Origin: Rhabditoides inermis
Taxonomy: Eukaryota > Nematoda > Chromadorea > Rhabditida > Rhabditidae
Length of the DNA: 64,000 nucleotides
Assembly (NCBI GenBank): GCA_963966185.1
Contig: CAWZYM010000103.1
Span: 284,501 to 348,500 of the forward strand
Direction of reading: 5' to 3'
In this document: one piece after another, positions 23,009 to 34,860 of the stretch
How the letters are laid out: every line of letters begins with the position of its first letter
Numbering within the stretch: the stretch's first letter is position 1
Made by a program: the position numbers and the translations under genes
Notes under the pieces: model-generated
What the model was told of the DNA's origin: nothing
The model's database searches: none
What the model saw: the letters and a program-made list of their open reading frames with translations, nothing else

Positions 23009-24270
23009 CCTCTCTCTACCTTGAGTATAAAAAAGATACGAGAGAAAGAGAGAGAGAGAGATTGCAGGTGAACCGTGCGACCGACGGACGAAGAAGCCGC
23101 CGCGCTTCTCTCCACACTATCTATGCCCAGCTCGATTCGGTGTCCCCCGCATTGCCTTGGTGCCTTTACAGTATTGTTATATTATATATTATATTACAAT
23201 TCACTGGATATGTGTATAAGAATGTTCTACGATACGTGTTTTTCTTCTTCAGAGTTTGTAGCATTGATTGAAACGAAGAGTAGACGTTCAGCAATGTTTG
23301 AGAGAGAGAGAGAGGAGGGGGAAGAGGGGGAAGAGAGGGGGGAAGAGAGAAAGAGGGGGGGAGAGAAAGAGTGAGGAGGAAGATGTTGTACCTGGGGGCG
23401 GGCAAGTGCCCCCCACGGCCTACCGAAAACGAGTGACACAAGGGAAAGACGACAACGACAACGGCAACAATACGTTTATCCAACGACACAACTCTCGGTG
23501 AAACAATGTAAAAAAAAACACATGTCAACAACATAAATAATTGAAAAATTCATTGTGAGGCGTTACCTTGCTAGCTGGAAACGGCAAACGCCACGATTAG
23601 CTTCTTGTAGTCGTTGTACGATGAGAACTTGTCGACTTGTTGGCAGAGTGTAGTCGAGCAGAACCAGTCAGCACCTCCCGATTTACACACCTCAAAAGGC
23701 GATGTGAGAACCGTTGGTGCATTCGCTATATACTTACCTGGATTCGAGAACACACCCATTGAAGCAGGGTGAGAAGATCAACGACGAGCTCTCTCTGTCC
23801 GTCTAAAATACATTAAGTTCAGCGAACACCGAAGCGAGAACAGCGACTAGGACACTGACATTCTCACGAAGCACTTTCGCTCCGTTCTCACAAACACAAG
23901 TTGTACCATCGATAGCTAGTCCCATAAGGAATATGTTCTATCAATGTTCGAAAAATTGATTGATTGATTGATTGAATCCTAAACATGCATGGAGCGAGGC
24001 AGGCTGACCCACCTTCGGCGTAGGTGCATCTCGCACACTCACATAGCAACGACACACCTGAACGTCGATAAATAACTAAGATTTCAACTCCCAAAAGTAT
24101 CATTAGGGATTTGGTAACCCATAGTGCATATATAATATATCAAATTATGAAAACAAATGAATTTATCCAACGACAATACATGAGGTAAACTATGTGATTT
24201 CATAACAACAACAAAAAAACTCTGTCCAAGGCTCTGTCTTGTTTTCGGCTGAAAACAATTGGTACGGCTA
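22079..24270. repeat. Segmental duplication unit, copy 2 (2.2 kb)
   Basis: Same content as 9821-12017: an isolated gene B first exon on the minus strand (22254-22087, MSAFNLSAFALND...), the GA/CT block and gene N copy 2. The rest of gene B is not present downstream on the minus strand, so that exon is orphaned. The right end is intact across the TA where copy 1 has a MITE. Confidence 0.9.
23571..23925 (-). CDS. Gene N copy 2, small hypothetical protein
   Basis: Same two-exon structure and protein as the copy at 11318-11672. It lies about 0.8 kb downstream (in transcription sense) of the F-box-like gene. Function unknown. Confidence 0.4.
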
Positions 24271-24377
24271 TATCCTTGTTACTCTCTATGAGTAGTGAGA
24301 TAAACGCAATACCAACAATAAAAAAAACTGAAAGAAGCAACGAAACAACACTGGAAACGCGCAGAACAGACAGCCAC

Positions 24378-26701
24378 TCACTCCTCGTTCCCAGGCACGT
24401 CCTTCACGTCCTTCTCCGGTGTCTTCTCGTAGACGAGGCATTTGATGGAGGCCTGACTTTGATTGAAGGATACAGTGCACTCGAGTCTCTCCCCATCCGC
24501 ACGCGTCATCGAGTAGACGGTCGCATAACTGTCACCGGAGATGCGAAGCTCCTGAATCATGAAAATGCGAGCATGACATGAACACTATATAGACCTTGTG
24601 GAAGAACGCGAGACAGTCGACGATGAACTGATGATAGCTGATATTCGTAGAGATTGTAGATTGATCCAAGCGCACTGACACATCGAGGGTACACTTATCC
24701 CCACCTCGCGTCCACTCCTGAAATATGCAACTTGAAAAAAGATAGCACAGTATTATACCTACCTTGATGCGCTTCTGTGCAAACGCGAGAATGGAGAGGT
24801 AGTTGTGAGCGTGAGTAAAGTGAGCGAGATTCTGGGGGACCACTCTCGTGTTGATGTAGTGTCGCAGCATGGGAAAGCGAGTGACGAGGTGAGGCCAGTT
24901 GTGGAGATCTCCATTGAGATGCTCCAGATAACACTCCTGCTGACAAACTTATGACCAATCAGAATAGATAACTATACCACGTTGGGATGAAAGTGTTTGT
25001 AGATAAGGTCGGTGGGAGCTGTGCAGTCATCCCTACCGCAGCCAAGAAACTCCCAGTAGAGACGCCGCATCGGAATGAGCTAAAAGTGAATCTTTATGCT
25101 TTATCTTCATTAACCCCCCGATTTAAACCTCGGTGAGGCTGCGGAACATGGAAGCGATTTCGACGTTGGAAAAGCTTCCGCACGAGGAGTACTTCTTGTC
25201 TTCGTGCACATTCTTATGACTGAGCCTGTAGGGAAAATTATACAGTGCTGTCTGTACGACAACGACAACACTAACTCTTTCTTGAGCGAGTCAAAGGCGA
25301 CCCAATCGTAGACCTTGCCCTTGGCGAGGAAAGGAAGAAGCAATCGGATCAGAATGTTGCTTAGGGTGTAGTTATTCGTCTGCAACATGGACCTAATCGT
25401 AAAATCTCCTTTATCTTCTCTCTCCGACTACTGTGGGCTCGCAAATGAGTTTCACGCTTTTATGAGAGACAATAGGGCGGTTAGAGAAAGATGAGAGCCC
25501 GTCCAATGAGGTTTTTCTAAAAAGATAAAATGATTGCTGTCAAACAGTTTAGTGCACCCACAACTACTGGACAACATAATATTTCTGACAAGAATTAAAA
25601 CGAAATATATGTCCCACATCAGTATGCGAAATGTCCGCAACTCACGAATATTATGCGCATGCGAGTGACGAGATGGCCGTTGAGAAGAGACGTCATCGTC
25701 CGCAAAAACGCCGTCTTCCTGTTATCGAAAGAGAATGAGCATGACAAATTACGACTAACCTATCGTCGTTGGTTTCGACGAGCTCACTGTGGCACGTGTA
25801 GCATTCGTCCGGCTCGATCTCACTCGGAGAAGACACATCCGGGTGGAGGGACACGGTGCTCTGGAAGGTATACCCGTCTTTGCCTGTCTGTATGTCTGTC
25901 TGTCGTTGTCGGTCTGGACAATGTGAAATGACAAATCGGATACTCCCTCTCAGAACTCACATTGAGCAGGTCGAAGATGGCGACCGGTTTGAGCTCGATG
26001 CCGGCGGATCGGATGGTCGCACTGAAATCAGTATCAGACGAAATGAGAGACATACACTTAATGGGACTCACCAGTTCTCGGTACTGGAAGACGCGAATAG
26101 CAGAGCCTCGAGCGGGTTCATATCAGCGAACACCTGACAGCGAATCTCAACCGGCAGTAGAAAGAACAGCGACTGGGGTACACACAGTCTCTATCTCACA
26201 ATACTCACTCCCCTCACTCACTCACCTTCTGCGCAGGCGCATCGCCTCCCTTCGCAGAGCCGAAACCACAGTCGGCACTCATCTCAACGATAGTGCCTAA
26301 TCAAATATGCGATTATAATCAATCATCATAGACATTAATTCGAAAACGCACACACAACAACAAACAAACAATAAGGAATTGACAAAGCAGAGAGAGTAGT
26401 TCACAAGTAAATACAAACAAACAAACAAACAACAACAACAACAACAACATAGGACGAAAAGTGGACGCGCAATTGAAAACAGGCTAAAAACACTCACACA
26501 CTGACCAGTGATGAGACACCCCGCGATATTTCGTGACAACACCTCGCAGGGCAATCGATCGATGGGGCGGCGCTTTGATCGCTGATTGGATGACGATTTC
26601 TTCCCTGAAATTTCTTCTTTTTTGAAAATGTTTTTTTCTCTCGGATAAACTGTTCTAGTTGAAACAACGTTTCGTGGACGTATAGATTGATGTTGAGTCA
26701 T
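24378..26701 (-). CDS. F-box-like protein, multi-exon
   Basis: Minus-strand exons: 26701-26506 (MTQHQSIRPRN..., CEVLSRNIAGCLITG), 26296-26226 (MSADCGFGSAKGGD), 26172-26072 (SLFFLLPVEIRCQVFADM), 26021-25961, 25860-25760 (ECYTCHSELVE), 25718-25646, then about 25388-25280 (NYTLSNILIRLLLPFLA), 25225-25130, 25080-24968, 24945-24755 (YLEHLNGDLHNWPHLV), 24718-24599 and 24552-24378, stop after KDVPGNEE. The first six exons join in phase; one junction near 25.4-25.6 kb is unresolved. The LLPVEIRCQVFADMNPLEAL segment resembles an F-box (LP.EI...IF..L....L), which would recruit a substrate to an SCF ubiquitin ligase, but this rests on one motif. A CxxC pair follows. The C-terminal half is not recognised. 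Confidence 0.6.
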
Positions 26702-27083
26702 GAGTACACAAGTTTTCAGACACTATCACGAAATTCGCCTAGCGGATAACACTGTTACTCATTCATTGTACAATGCATGCCCCCTCTCTTTCTCTCCCAC
26801 CACCCTCCGTGAAGTAGTGAAAAACAATACGCGCGAAAAAGAATTCGTCAAAAAACTCACGATGCGCTCCCACCATAAGAAAGATCGAAGTGGCTGTTTG
26901 TATGTTAGAGCCGGCTCGTCGGGCCTCGCCTCTGAAAGAACACACACACAACACCTCTGTCACCCGCAAGGCGCGTGGCCCACTGGCTGGACTGCCCTGG
27001 GGTGCGCGGGGCAAGCAGGCAGCTGGGAACTGTGCGCCGCGGTCACAGGCAGGGGAGGACATGATACAGCAGGTGGGGTGGGC

Positions 27084-27130
<47 letters not shown>

Positions 27131-27939
27131 CCTACAGTATTCTTATAGCACATGATCCACGAATCGAACGAATTTTAGGCAGGTGGAGCTACTTGTGTGT
27201 ACCTAAAGGTTTTCAAGGCTGCTCTACAAGGTGGTATAGTCCGCTCTCCGTTGAAGAGCGAAACAACCACGCATTCGAGCGTCGCTCCGTCCTCGCGTTC
27301 CACAGAGTCTGGGTCAGCCATTCTCCGTGCCGTAAGTAAAGTAAGTCCTTCAAAGTTTCGTTGTCCTTATGTCAACATGGAAGCTATCAGCAGTGTTACC
27401 TGTGGTAACGAGCCTTCTGGATATACACATAGCCCATCTTTGTGCAAGTGACCTGATACGCATGCTAATTGGACTTCTTATCCACATACCGTACCCCCAG
27501 GTACCGTAGTGACATGGTGAGATGATTGATAAGCCTGCAGTACTTTTTCTCAGTACATAATGATTTCGGTCGTATCCGCACCACACAGACAGCAATTCAG
27601 CCATCGACTCTCACTTTTTAGCCGTTGCTTTCCGACCTTTCGTCCATTCGTTTCTTTCTCGTTAATCTAATGTATAATTAGTTGTCATCTCCATCTACCT
27701 TTCCGCTTAGTTTGCCTTCAGAATTCCATCGAAATGCATTCGGGATGCCGGGATGCATCCCTAATGCATTCATTCTTCTAAATAGCATAATGCCTGTCAT
27801 ATATTTTACGCAGTACACCCGAATGTTCGTGCTCTACATTTTCGCTTCTGTTCAACTAGCAGCTGAGTAACCAATGAGCCCATCATGTTGTTTATGAAAT
27901 CGAATTAATATTCATATAAATGCTCGAAAATGCAGGAAG
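26702..27939. other. Intergenic region upstream of gene D
   Basis: Contains a GC-rich stretch (26930-27080), a (CT)n tract at 27084-27130, and from 27310 a block also present at 62305-62970 upstream of the second gene D. Conservation of that block only shows it was copied along with the gene. Promoters were not identified. Confidence 0.5.
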
Positions 27940-29026
27940 ATGTGGAGCGCGACACCCCGCCGCAAGAACATGGACGAGGCCTTGCCGTCTGCAAAGAAGC
28001 GACGCGAGTCCATCCTGCGTCCGACGTAAGTCTCTTCTATGTTACCATTGCGGTCGAATGGCACCTCGTTTGGTCATTAAATTCACTGCTTCAGGCTCCC
28101 CGCTGTATTCTTCACTCCCTCGCGGACGAGCCTATGCCCGGACACCAAGTTGGAGGTGAGTGATTGCTTGGACGCATTGGTTTATCGACTGATTGCAGGA
28201 GGCGGAAGCCGCGCTCGCTAAACACCAGACGCTGTTGACGGAGGCGCGGCGCAGCTGGAGCGACCGTCGGCCGTTCCATGGCCACGAGTAAGTGGGAGTC
28301 GACAACACGGGCAATGAGCTGATGCATGCTGGGTAAAAGGATTGGTGACTGATGATCGCCCTTTTCAGCCTACGGTCTCGCGCTGCGGAGGCGCGTCGCT
28401 CGTTTATGGGACGAGCAGGCATGCGCTGGCAGGGGACGAGGACGAGCATCCTCTCGCATCGCGCGCACGACACATCCTCGCCGCGCGCGGTCTACCCCAT
28501 ATTCGCCAAGCGAGTGAGTGCCGTTGTGGGACTTGTCCTCACATCATTTTGTCGTGAAAAAGCGTACATGACTGTTGTGTTAGATAGAGTCGCAATAGTA
28601 TATGTGCTTTACTGTGTCAAACTCAAAAATCGCCTGTTCAGTACCGCGAGAAGCGGCCGGAGGCAGAGAACAGTGTGCTCACTGGAAGGGAGTCCGTTGC
28701 GCGGGTCACCAGGCTCGCTCTGGATAAGTTCTTCTTGAGCAATTACGCGCAGGTGCGGCCGCCGGGCTGGCAGCAGGTGAGTGCGACACGGGTATTTGTG
28801 TTTGAGAACACTTCCGGTATGACAGTGTAAACAACACGTGCATCTACCGCCGTCCATCCACAATAGCTGTTTGCAGTGCGTGGAGGAGCAACTGGCGGCG
28901 AGTCGCGGCGTCGTTCTGTCGGCGAGGGAGCTAAAGGCTCAGTGGAGACGGCGAGTCGCTCGTCGCGCGGCCCGGCTGCGAGACCACGACCCGGACTTCA
29001 AGCCGTCCTGCCGCCCTGCTGTGTAG
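27940..29026 (+). CDS. Gene D: small basic hypothetical protein, complete
   Basis: Six exons (27940-28025, 28095-28155, 28199-28287, 28369-28513, 28642-28776, 28877-29026) join in phase into 221 residues from MWSATPRRKNMDEALPSAKK to KPSCRPAV and TAG. Introns are 43-128 nt with GTGAGT/GTAAGT donors and TTGCAG/TTTCAG acceptors. The protein is rich in Arg and Ala, has a KKRRES cluster near residue 20 that could act as a nuclear signal, a PAVFFTPSRTSLCPD segment and a helical Glu/Ala region. No known domain recognised. A partial copy is at 62975-63490. I infer a nuclear, possibly nucleic-acid-binding role from composition only. Confidence 0.75.
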
Positions 29027-29228
29027 ACAGTGAGTCGACCGAACGAGTATTATATTGTTATTGTTTTGTCGCCCTCTGTATATAGTGTGTTGTATACTGT
29101 ATATATTGTGTTGTTTAGATCATATAGTGTTGTTAGATCCATGATATATATCGAGTAGGCTTATTTCGTTACGTGTTTTATAGTTTCAAACGCGCGCTTT
29201 TTCGATTATTTGTCTTTGACTATGAAAA

Positions 29229-29234
29229 AATAAA
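29229..29234 (+). promoter_or_regulatory. Polyadenylation signal of gene D
   Basis: AATAAA about 200 bp after the gene D stop, in an AT-rich 3' flank without other features. Confidence 0.5.
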
Positions 29235-29356
29235 AGTCATCTGATGAGTTTTCTTCTGTTTATACGTAATCGCAGAAGACGGATTGATTTAGAATCTTGT
29301 CGGGAACAGCATCAACATATCGGAATGAAAAGAAAGTTTTGACATTATTTGCAACG

Positions 29357-29776
29357 TTATGCGAAGTAGGAATATGATTTGTCGTTGCACCGCGTTGTCC
29401 GACTGTTCAGCGCAATGTCCGATCTTGACGACAGGTGCTTGCACTCGCCGTCGCAGTCGTTGAACTTCGGTTTGCGGGTGTCGGAAGGAAGCAACATCCA
29501 CTCCTGGAAGAGCTGCTTGCAGCCAAGTTCCAGAGGGAGCAGCGAGAACTGCGACTGAAACAGCACATTGTACAGCATAGCATGCTCACACACCGCCTCG
29601 TTTTCTTCACAGGTTGTCCGCCCGCAGACCGCACTCCAGCGGGTCCGCCGTAGCCGTCTAGACCTCTTTCGACGAGCTACGTCGCTGTTACACTCTCTCA
29701 CCCTAACAAGCAGGTACGCGCCGCCCCTCAAGCCCCGCCCACGGCGACGGTCGGCGAGCGAGAGCGAGAAATCCAC
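29357..29776 (-). CDS. Gene E copy 1, 139-residue Cys-containing protein
   Basis: Open frame MDFSLSLADRRRGRGLRGG to SYSYFA, stop. It contains CGRTTC, VCEHAM, LGCKQLFQEW and CDGEC segments. The inverted copy at 50265-50684 keeps the full frame with about 10 amino-acid changes, mostly conservative, and no stop, which supports coding. A 39-nt stretch bounded by GT and TTTCAG could be an optional intron without changing frame. No domain recognised. It ends next to a copied tail of the fusion gene. Confidence 0.5.
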   Translation of the reverse strand: MDFSLSLADRRRGRGLRGGAYLLVRVRECNSDVARRKRSRRLRRTRWSAVCGRTTCEENEAVCEHAMLYNVLFQSQFSLLPLELGCKQLFQEWMLLPSDTRKPKFNDCDGECKHLSSRSDIALNSRTTRCNDKSYSYFA

Positions 29777-29846
29777 TCGATTTTCGACAAACCGCCGAAA
29801 AGAAACGAAAAGGATGATAATGGAATTCTTTCATAAACTTGAGAAT

Positions 29847-30085
29847 TTCTCGCCAGTTTCAAGCCCCTCAGTCGCTTCTGATCCCAATACTAACACTCTT
29901 ATCTTACAACATTAGATACTTACCATAGCTAAGCGTTATAATTTATATTCACTTGTCGGTATCAAATTTTACAGCTAATCTGAGTGAATAATTTGAATAA
30001 AACAACACGTTTTTTTGCGTTTAAATGTTTATCTATAGAGACAGAGTTGCATTGATAACATGGAAAAACACCAAAACATAAGACT
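29847..30085 (+). pseudogene. Copied 3' end of the phosphatase-kinase fusion gene
   Basis: The last 55 coding bases (LASFKPLSRF, stop) and about 180 bp of the 3' flank, including AATAAA, match 2390-2640 closely. No kinase exon precedes it. From 30150 to 30350 the sequence matches 3940-4310, so two separate pieces of the 1-4.5 kb region have been joined here. Confidence 0.75.
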
Positions 30086-30462
30086 AGAACTAAAGCGAAC
30101 TATATCTAAATGTGACTGAATAGAGCACGACTAATTGTGAATAGCGCAGGTTCCCCGGAGTTCTTCTTTAAGAATCATATTATCATATAAAACCAGTAGA
30201 AAAAAGTTGCTCTTCCATACCGAGTGTGGAGTGACTATCAAACATATCCCGGAGTGAAACAAAGTAATTGTTCTGGTTTTCTACAGTATTCACAACAGTA
30301 GCGGCAATTTGCACTGAAATACTAGAATTGTTTATGTTATAATTATCTTAGTCCTTATTGTCTGTCTGTGGGGGGTGGAGCAAGCGAGGAAAGACGATCT
30401 GTAGAGCTGGTTCTATACGGTGGTCGAGTCGATGAGTGGAAAGCTGCCATGGAAGAAAAAGA

Positions 30463-30480
30463 AGGTAGAGAGAGAGGGAG

Positions 30481-30521
<41 letters not shown>
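30463..30521. repeat. (GA)n microsatellite
   Basis: Counterpart of 6040-6096, slightly longer pure GA run. Confidence 0.9.
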
Positions 30522-30523
<2 letters not shown>

Positions 30524-30869
30524 AAACCAAATCAGTTTAATTATTTTACAAAAAAAATAGATTTTTGACATGCATTTGATCACAATGAAATCCGGAGATT
30601 ACCGTGACACCTCTCTTATGTTCACTGATGCTGGAGAAGTTTCACGCTGTTGCCGTCAATTCGAGCGGGAGCGTCCCCCAAAGAAGCGTAAAACTAGAAC
30701 ATTGAAAACGTGTATCACTGGATTGAATAGTGGCAAACGCACAATTGCCTTTTTATAGTTGGCCTTGCGCTTCAACTCGACCCGAATAATGCCCATCTGC
30801 CCGAGAGTGTCTCTGACCGCTGCGATGCCGTTGTACCACTTCCTGCAGTTTTCACGTGAGTCTCGTGAC

Positions 30870-31160
30870 TCAATCATTTCCGCACTTGTAGTTGACTTGG
30901 CCTCTGTCTGGGTAGGTGACAATGCCGCGCATCTTCTCCCGCACAAGATCGATCATGCCCTGTCGTGAGTACTCGGCCCCGCGCGCACCGTGAAACATGG
31001 CGTAGTAGAGTGCAAGGTCGTAGCTCCACGACGCCTGAACGCAACGCCAGCTACAGTGACCCTCAAGACGATAAGGTACCGACGGCACCGCCGAGCGAAA
31101 AGCAGCTGTCCAATCCGGTGAGGCGCGCTTGTGTTTCCCGACACGGCGACGGGGGGTACG
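30870..31160 (-). CDS. Gene M copy 2, C-terminal part, hypothetical
   Basis: Minus-strand frame FRSAVPSVPYRLEGHCSWRC to GQVNYKCGND and stop. Nearly identical to copy 1 over the first 80 residues. The upstream part of the gene is not resolved. It lies about 200 bp downstream of gene B copy 2. Confidence 0.4.
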   Translation of the reverse strand, partial: RTPRRRVGKHKRASPDWTAAFRSAVPSVPYRLEGHCSWRCVQASWSYDLALYYAMFHGARGAEYSRQGMIDLVREKMRGIVTYPDRGQVNYKCGND

Positions 31161-32813
31161 CGTAGACCCGAGATTCGGAGCAGCCAGCGACAGCGATGAA
31201 ACCAGCGAGACGACCAGGGAGACCGAAGCTAAACATTCAATCCCAAAACAAAAACGGCAAACAATTTATTAAGAGAGACCACAAAATATACATTGTAAGG
31301 CAATGAGTCATACGAGACATAATGTAAGGAAATCGTAAGAATGTAATGTAAGATGTTTACGTACGGGGGGACATCAGCGCGTCCAGAGACGATAAGAGTG
31401 AAGCGAAAATAGGAGGGAACGAGTCACATGGAGCAGCACCTAAACAAACGCTGTGAGCAAAAAAGAAGTTTCGATGCGTACCTCTCATCCAACGAGCGGC
31501 AGCATCGAAGCGCTCTCCGAAGTCGCAAGGTGCACGCCACGTATATGCGCTGCACTCTTTCGTACGAAAACAAACTCTCCAACTCTCCCTCTCACTATCA
31601 TTCCTCCCCCCACGTTCGATCTGTCCATCTCCGTCGGCGACCGTGGCGAGTGCGGAGGTGACGTCGTTGGCGGCGATCCATCGGCACTGGTTTGTGAGCA
31701 CCAGATCTGACCACGTCGTGCTAGTCGCGCACCACGCCATGACGTCGTCGACAAAGTGCGTGGCTGATAGAACACGGTAGGCATGTCTACAGAGGCGCGT
31801 ACCAGGAGCATTCCCAGCCGGAAATTCGTCACCACCGCACCCATAGTGCATTCCAGTGACGGCAGCAGTGCCCAGCCCGGCCACGCGAACGTCTCTTGTC
31901 CCAGGTAACGCTGAAAAGATGAGAGAGAGTAATCTGGGACATTGAACAACGATGTTGAAATTATCCGACCTTGAGCGAGGTGAGTTGTCTCGGCGACTGT
32001 AGGTAGAAGGCGGTTACGGTACCCACACTCTCGCGTCCGGGTTCACACTTGCACGTTATCAACAAGGCCAGCAGATGGTCCTTCTGAACACCGCACAAAA
32101 TTAAAAAAAGGAAACTGAGTAGCACCCGGTGACCAGTCTTCTTCATGCACGACTGTAGGTTGCGCAGCAGAGCAGGCGAAGGAAGATCAGATAACGCTAC
32201 TTCCGAAGACACTCTGAAGAACATGTTGAAAACGAATACAGAACTATTCCGTAACCTAGCCGCCGAAGTGCGCTTGTTGTCCTGCATTGTGTGAAACTTG
32301 GCGAAGACTGCCTTGCCAGCAGAGGAGACATCATCGTGCAGGAGGACGACCAACAGCTGTACTCTGCAATAGTAGAAATAGTTCCACCCCCGCAATAGTA
32401 GAAATAGTTCCACCATACGTTTCAGTTTCAGTTGCGGAAAAAAACGCGCCAATTCAGAAGCATATACTAATAGTACATTACGAAAATATGATGACCCTTT
32501 TCTACTGATAGACAGTTTCGTAGCATTTGTAATCACTAGTGATTAGTCGAGCGTAACGAAAAAGGTAGTCTATTCTCACCCCGGGTGCGCGCGGCGACTA
32601 GCGAAGTGATGTAGAGAACGACGAGGGCTCCATACGCCAGCGGCGATCATGTATTGAAGGTCCAGTTCGAACTGGTCCGCAGAGTTGTCGAGAGACGACA
32701 GAACACACAGGTCATCGAGTCGAGTGTAGCACGTATCTGCGTTGCCATCTGAAAGATGCCCACTCTCACGTGCACTCTTACTCCATATCTTCGTCCAGTC
32801 TCCGTTCTCTCTA

Positions 32814-33271
32814 TAGTCGAATTGGGTCCTATATGCCATCCGTGACATTTCAGAAGTGTGCAGTTTTGTGCAACACAACATGTATGCCATTAAATATCCA
32901 AAACGCTTCCATTAGTACGAATCGAACCCGTGGAAAAGCCGCAGCGATTGTGCGCTGGCGGCGCACACTGCGCCATAGAGGCAGTGGTTAAGAGATCGCA
33001 GAGAGAACTCATTTAGTTCCACTGGCCTCTTCAGTGTACAATGATGAGAGGTAACGAGCAAACATATCTGCGAAATTCAATGACCTCTCAGTATGAGCCT
33101 CAATGGCGCAGTGGTAGAGCGCGCCGCTAGCGCGCCATCGTTGCGTGCTGCCCAATAGTTCGTCTCCCTCTCACAATGCGTTTTGGATAATTGAAGACAT
33201 ACACGTTGTGTTGCACGAAATTGCACAACTTGTGAAATGACACGGATGGCATATAGGATTCAATCCGACTA
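32814..33271. mobile_element. TA-target MITE with two tRNA-like heads, full length (458 bp)
   Basis: Ends TAGTCGAATTGGGTCCTATA and the inverted AATCCGACTA with about 40-bp inverted repeats. Flanked by TA at 32812-32813 and 33272-33273; gene B copy 1 has a single TA at 8754-8755, the empty site. Inside are a minus-strand tRNA-like sequence (GCCTCTATGGCGCAGTG, with GGTTCGATTC) and a plus-strand tRNA 5' half (GGCGCAGTGGTAGAGC). Non-autonomous; no transposase frame. Confidence 0.88.
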
Positions 33272-33583
33272 TACCCACCGTTGAGTACTTGGACAGCGTG
33301 CGCGCGAAGACCGTCAGGGACAATCGACTGCTAAATTTCAAGTTGCAACTGGAATGCGCAACTCGATCACGACACTTACCAGTGTAGAGAGAGAGTCAGC
33401 TGGCCAGAGTTGCGAATGTGCTCGCGGCACCGGAGCGCGAGAAGAGCAGCTCCTCCCATGAGTCTGTCCTTCGGAGAAATACGCGATGAGGCCACAATGT
33501 CCGAGCCTGGAACGGGGCATCGAAGTTGAAACACAACCACGCAGGTTTTTCGATTGAACACTTTTCGCAACAAAAACAAACTA

Positions 33584-34266
33584 TAGTGGCTCCCCCGTTT
33601 TGGCGGTAGGCAAGTTGTGAATCGTCATTCTTTTATCATGCACAAGCGCATACTTGATGCGTTGAACAGTTGACATTTTCTTCATTGCGCACTCTCAAAA
33701 CTGGTCGGTCGAACGGTGTCTGTTGACCGATCAGCGAAACTAAGAATGGAAACAACTCTTTCCGAACTTCATGAAATTGCACAAAAATTTGATATGCGGT
33801 TCTTGGATGGGTTCCCTACAAATCTCGGTAAACGGATTTTGCAAATTGATTCTCAGAGGAGAGATAATTAATGAAATGCTAATTACATTGGAGTCATATC
33901 CTAAAATCCAGCCGATAATTCGATCGATATCAAGTACCAGTTGTCTATTGACACCTATAGGGACTTAGTTGGCACATTACTAAGATCATAGTATGAACAG
34001 TAGTTTTCCCTATGAGAAGACACAGTTCGCTAACTAACTCCACAGTCGCTTCATGAAAACCGCTCAAACTTCGTCAGTAGGTGGTTCTTGACCCCCACTA
34101 CAACTCTCGGAGAGCACATTTGTGATTTTGTTTCTCCTATTACAGAAATTTTCAACTATATACAGCAATCCTGGGAATGAGGTGCATTTGCATAATTTTC
34201 TCATCGGTCTGCGTCATTTCTTCGGCCAGAGATAATTGGCCTACCGCGAAAACGGGGGACCCACTA
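33584..34266. mobile_element. TA-target MITE-like element, 683 bp
   Basis: Ends TAGTGGCTCCCCCGTTTT and AAAACGGGGGACCCACTA, inverted, with TA flanks. The empty site is visible in gene B copy 1 (single TA at 9034-9035). The interior is AT-rich without a transposase frame. Lies in an intron of gene B copy 2. Confidence 0.88.
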
Positions 34267-34397
34267 TACATCTATGTACTCACCAATATTGCGAAGAAAC
34301 TGCGCACGGATGTCAGCGCAGTAGTCGGCCCCTTGGAACACATTGATGAATGAGGGGTTGGGCGGCAAGATGGCAGTGCTGGAGAGGTACCGCTGTA

Positions 34398-34860
34398 AGC
34401 AACTATTAAACAAAACAAAATCGTCAACACTGCCGATTTTACATTACTTCACACCAACTAGGAGAATTTTACTGCACTGTTACTTATTACTCTTAACTGG
34501 AACATTGACAACTTATTACTTTTAATTTGAACATGTTATCGTATCTTACTAAAACTCAGTCAACTCCAGATACCAGTATTCAAAATGTGTGTAAACTACA
34601 GAAAAAAACAAGTGTGAATGAAGTCAACAACCGTATTTACGCGCAAACAATTCATGTAAGACAGGCTCTCCTACGAATTCAGAGACTGCCCATTAAACCA
34701 CATCACATCACTTTGAAAAGTATCCCTGCAACGCTGTTATCAAAAAAACTATCGATTACAAACATATCACATTCAAATAATGAGGTTAGGAAAAGGGTAT
34801 TGGTTGGCAAAGCTATTCAAATAGCCTGTTCTACATCCATTTAATTACTCCCACATCCAT
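34398..34860. other. AT-rich intron or spacer of gene B copy 2
   Basis: Homologous to 9160-9530 of copy 1. Three short TTACTCTTAATTTGAACATTGACAAC-like direct repeats in copy 1 (9250-9340) are fewer here. No gene seen. Confidence 0.4.

Noticed and set aside
26890..27062. GC-rich open frames on both strands
   Set aside because: No splice-consistent structure, and frames end in simple repeats; compositional effect more likely.
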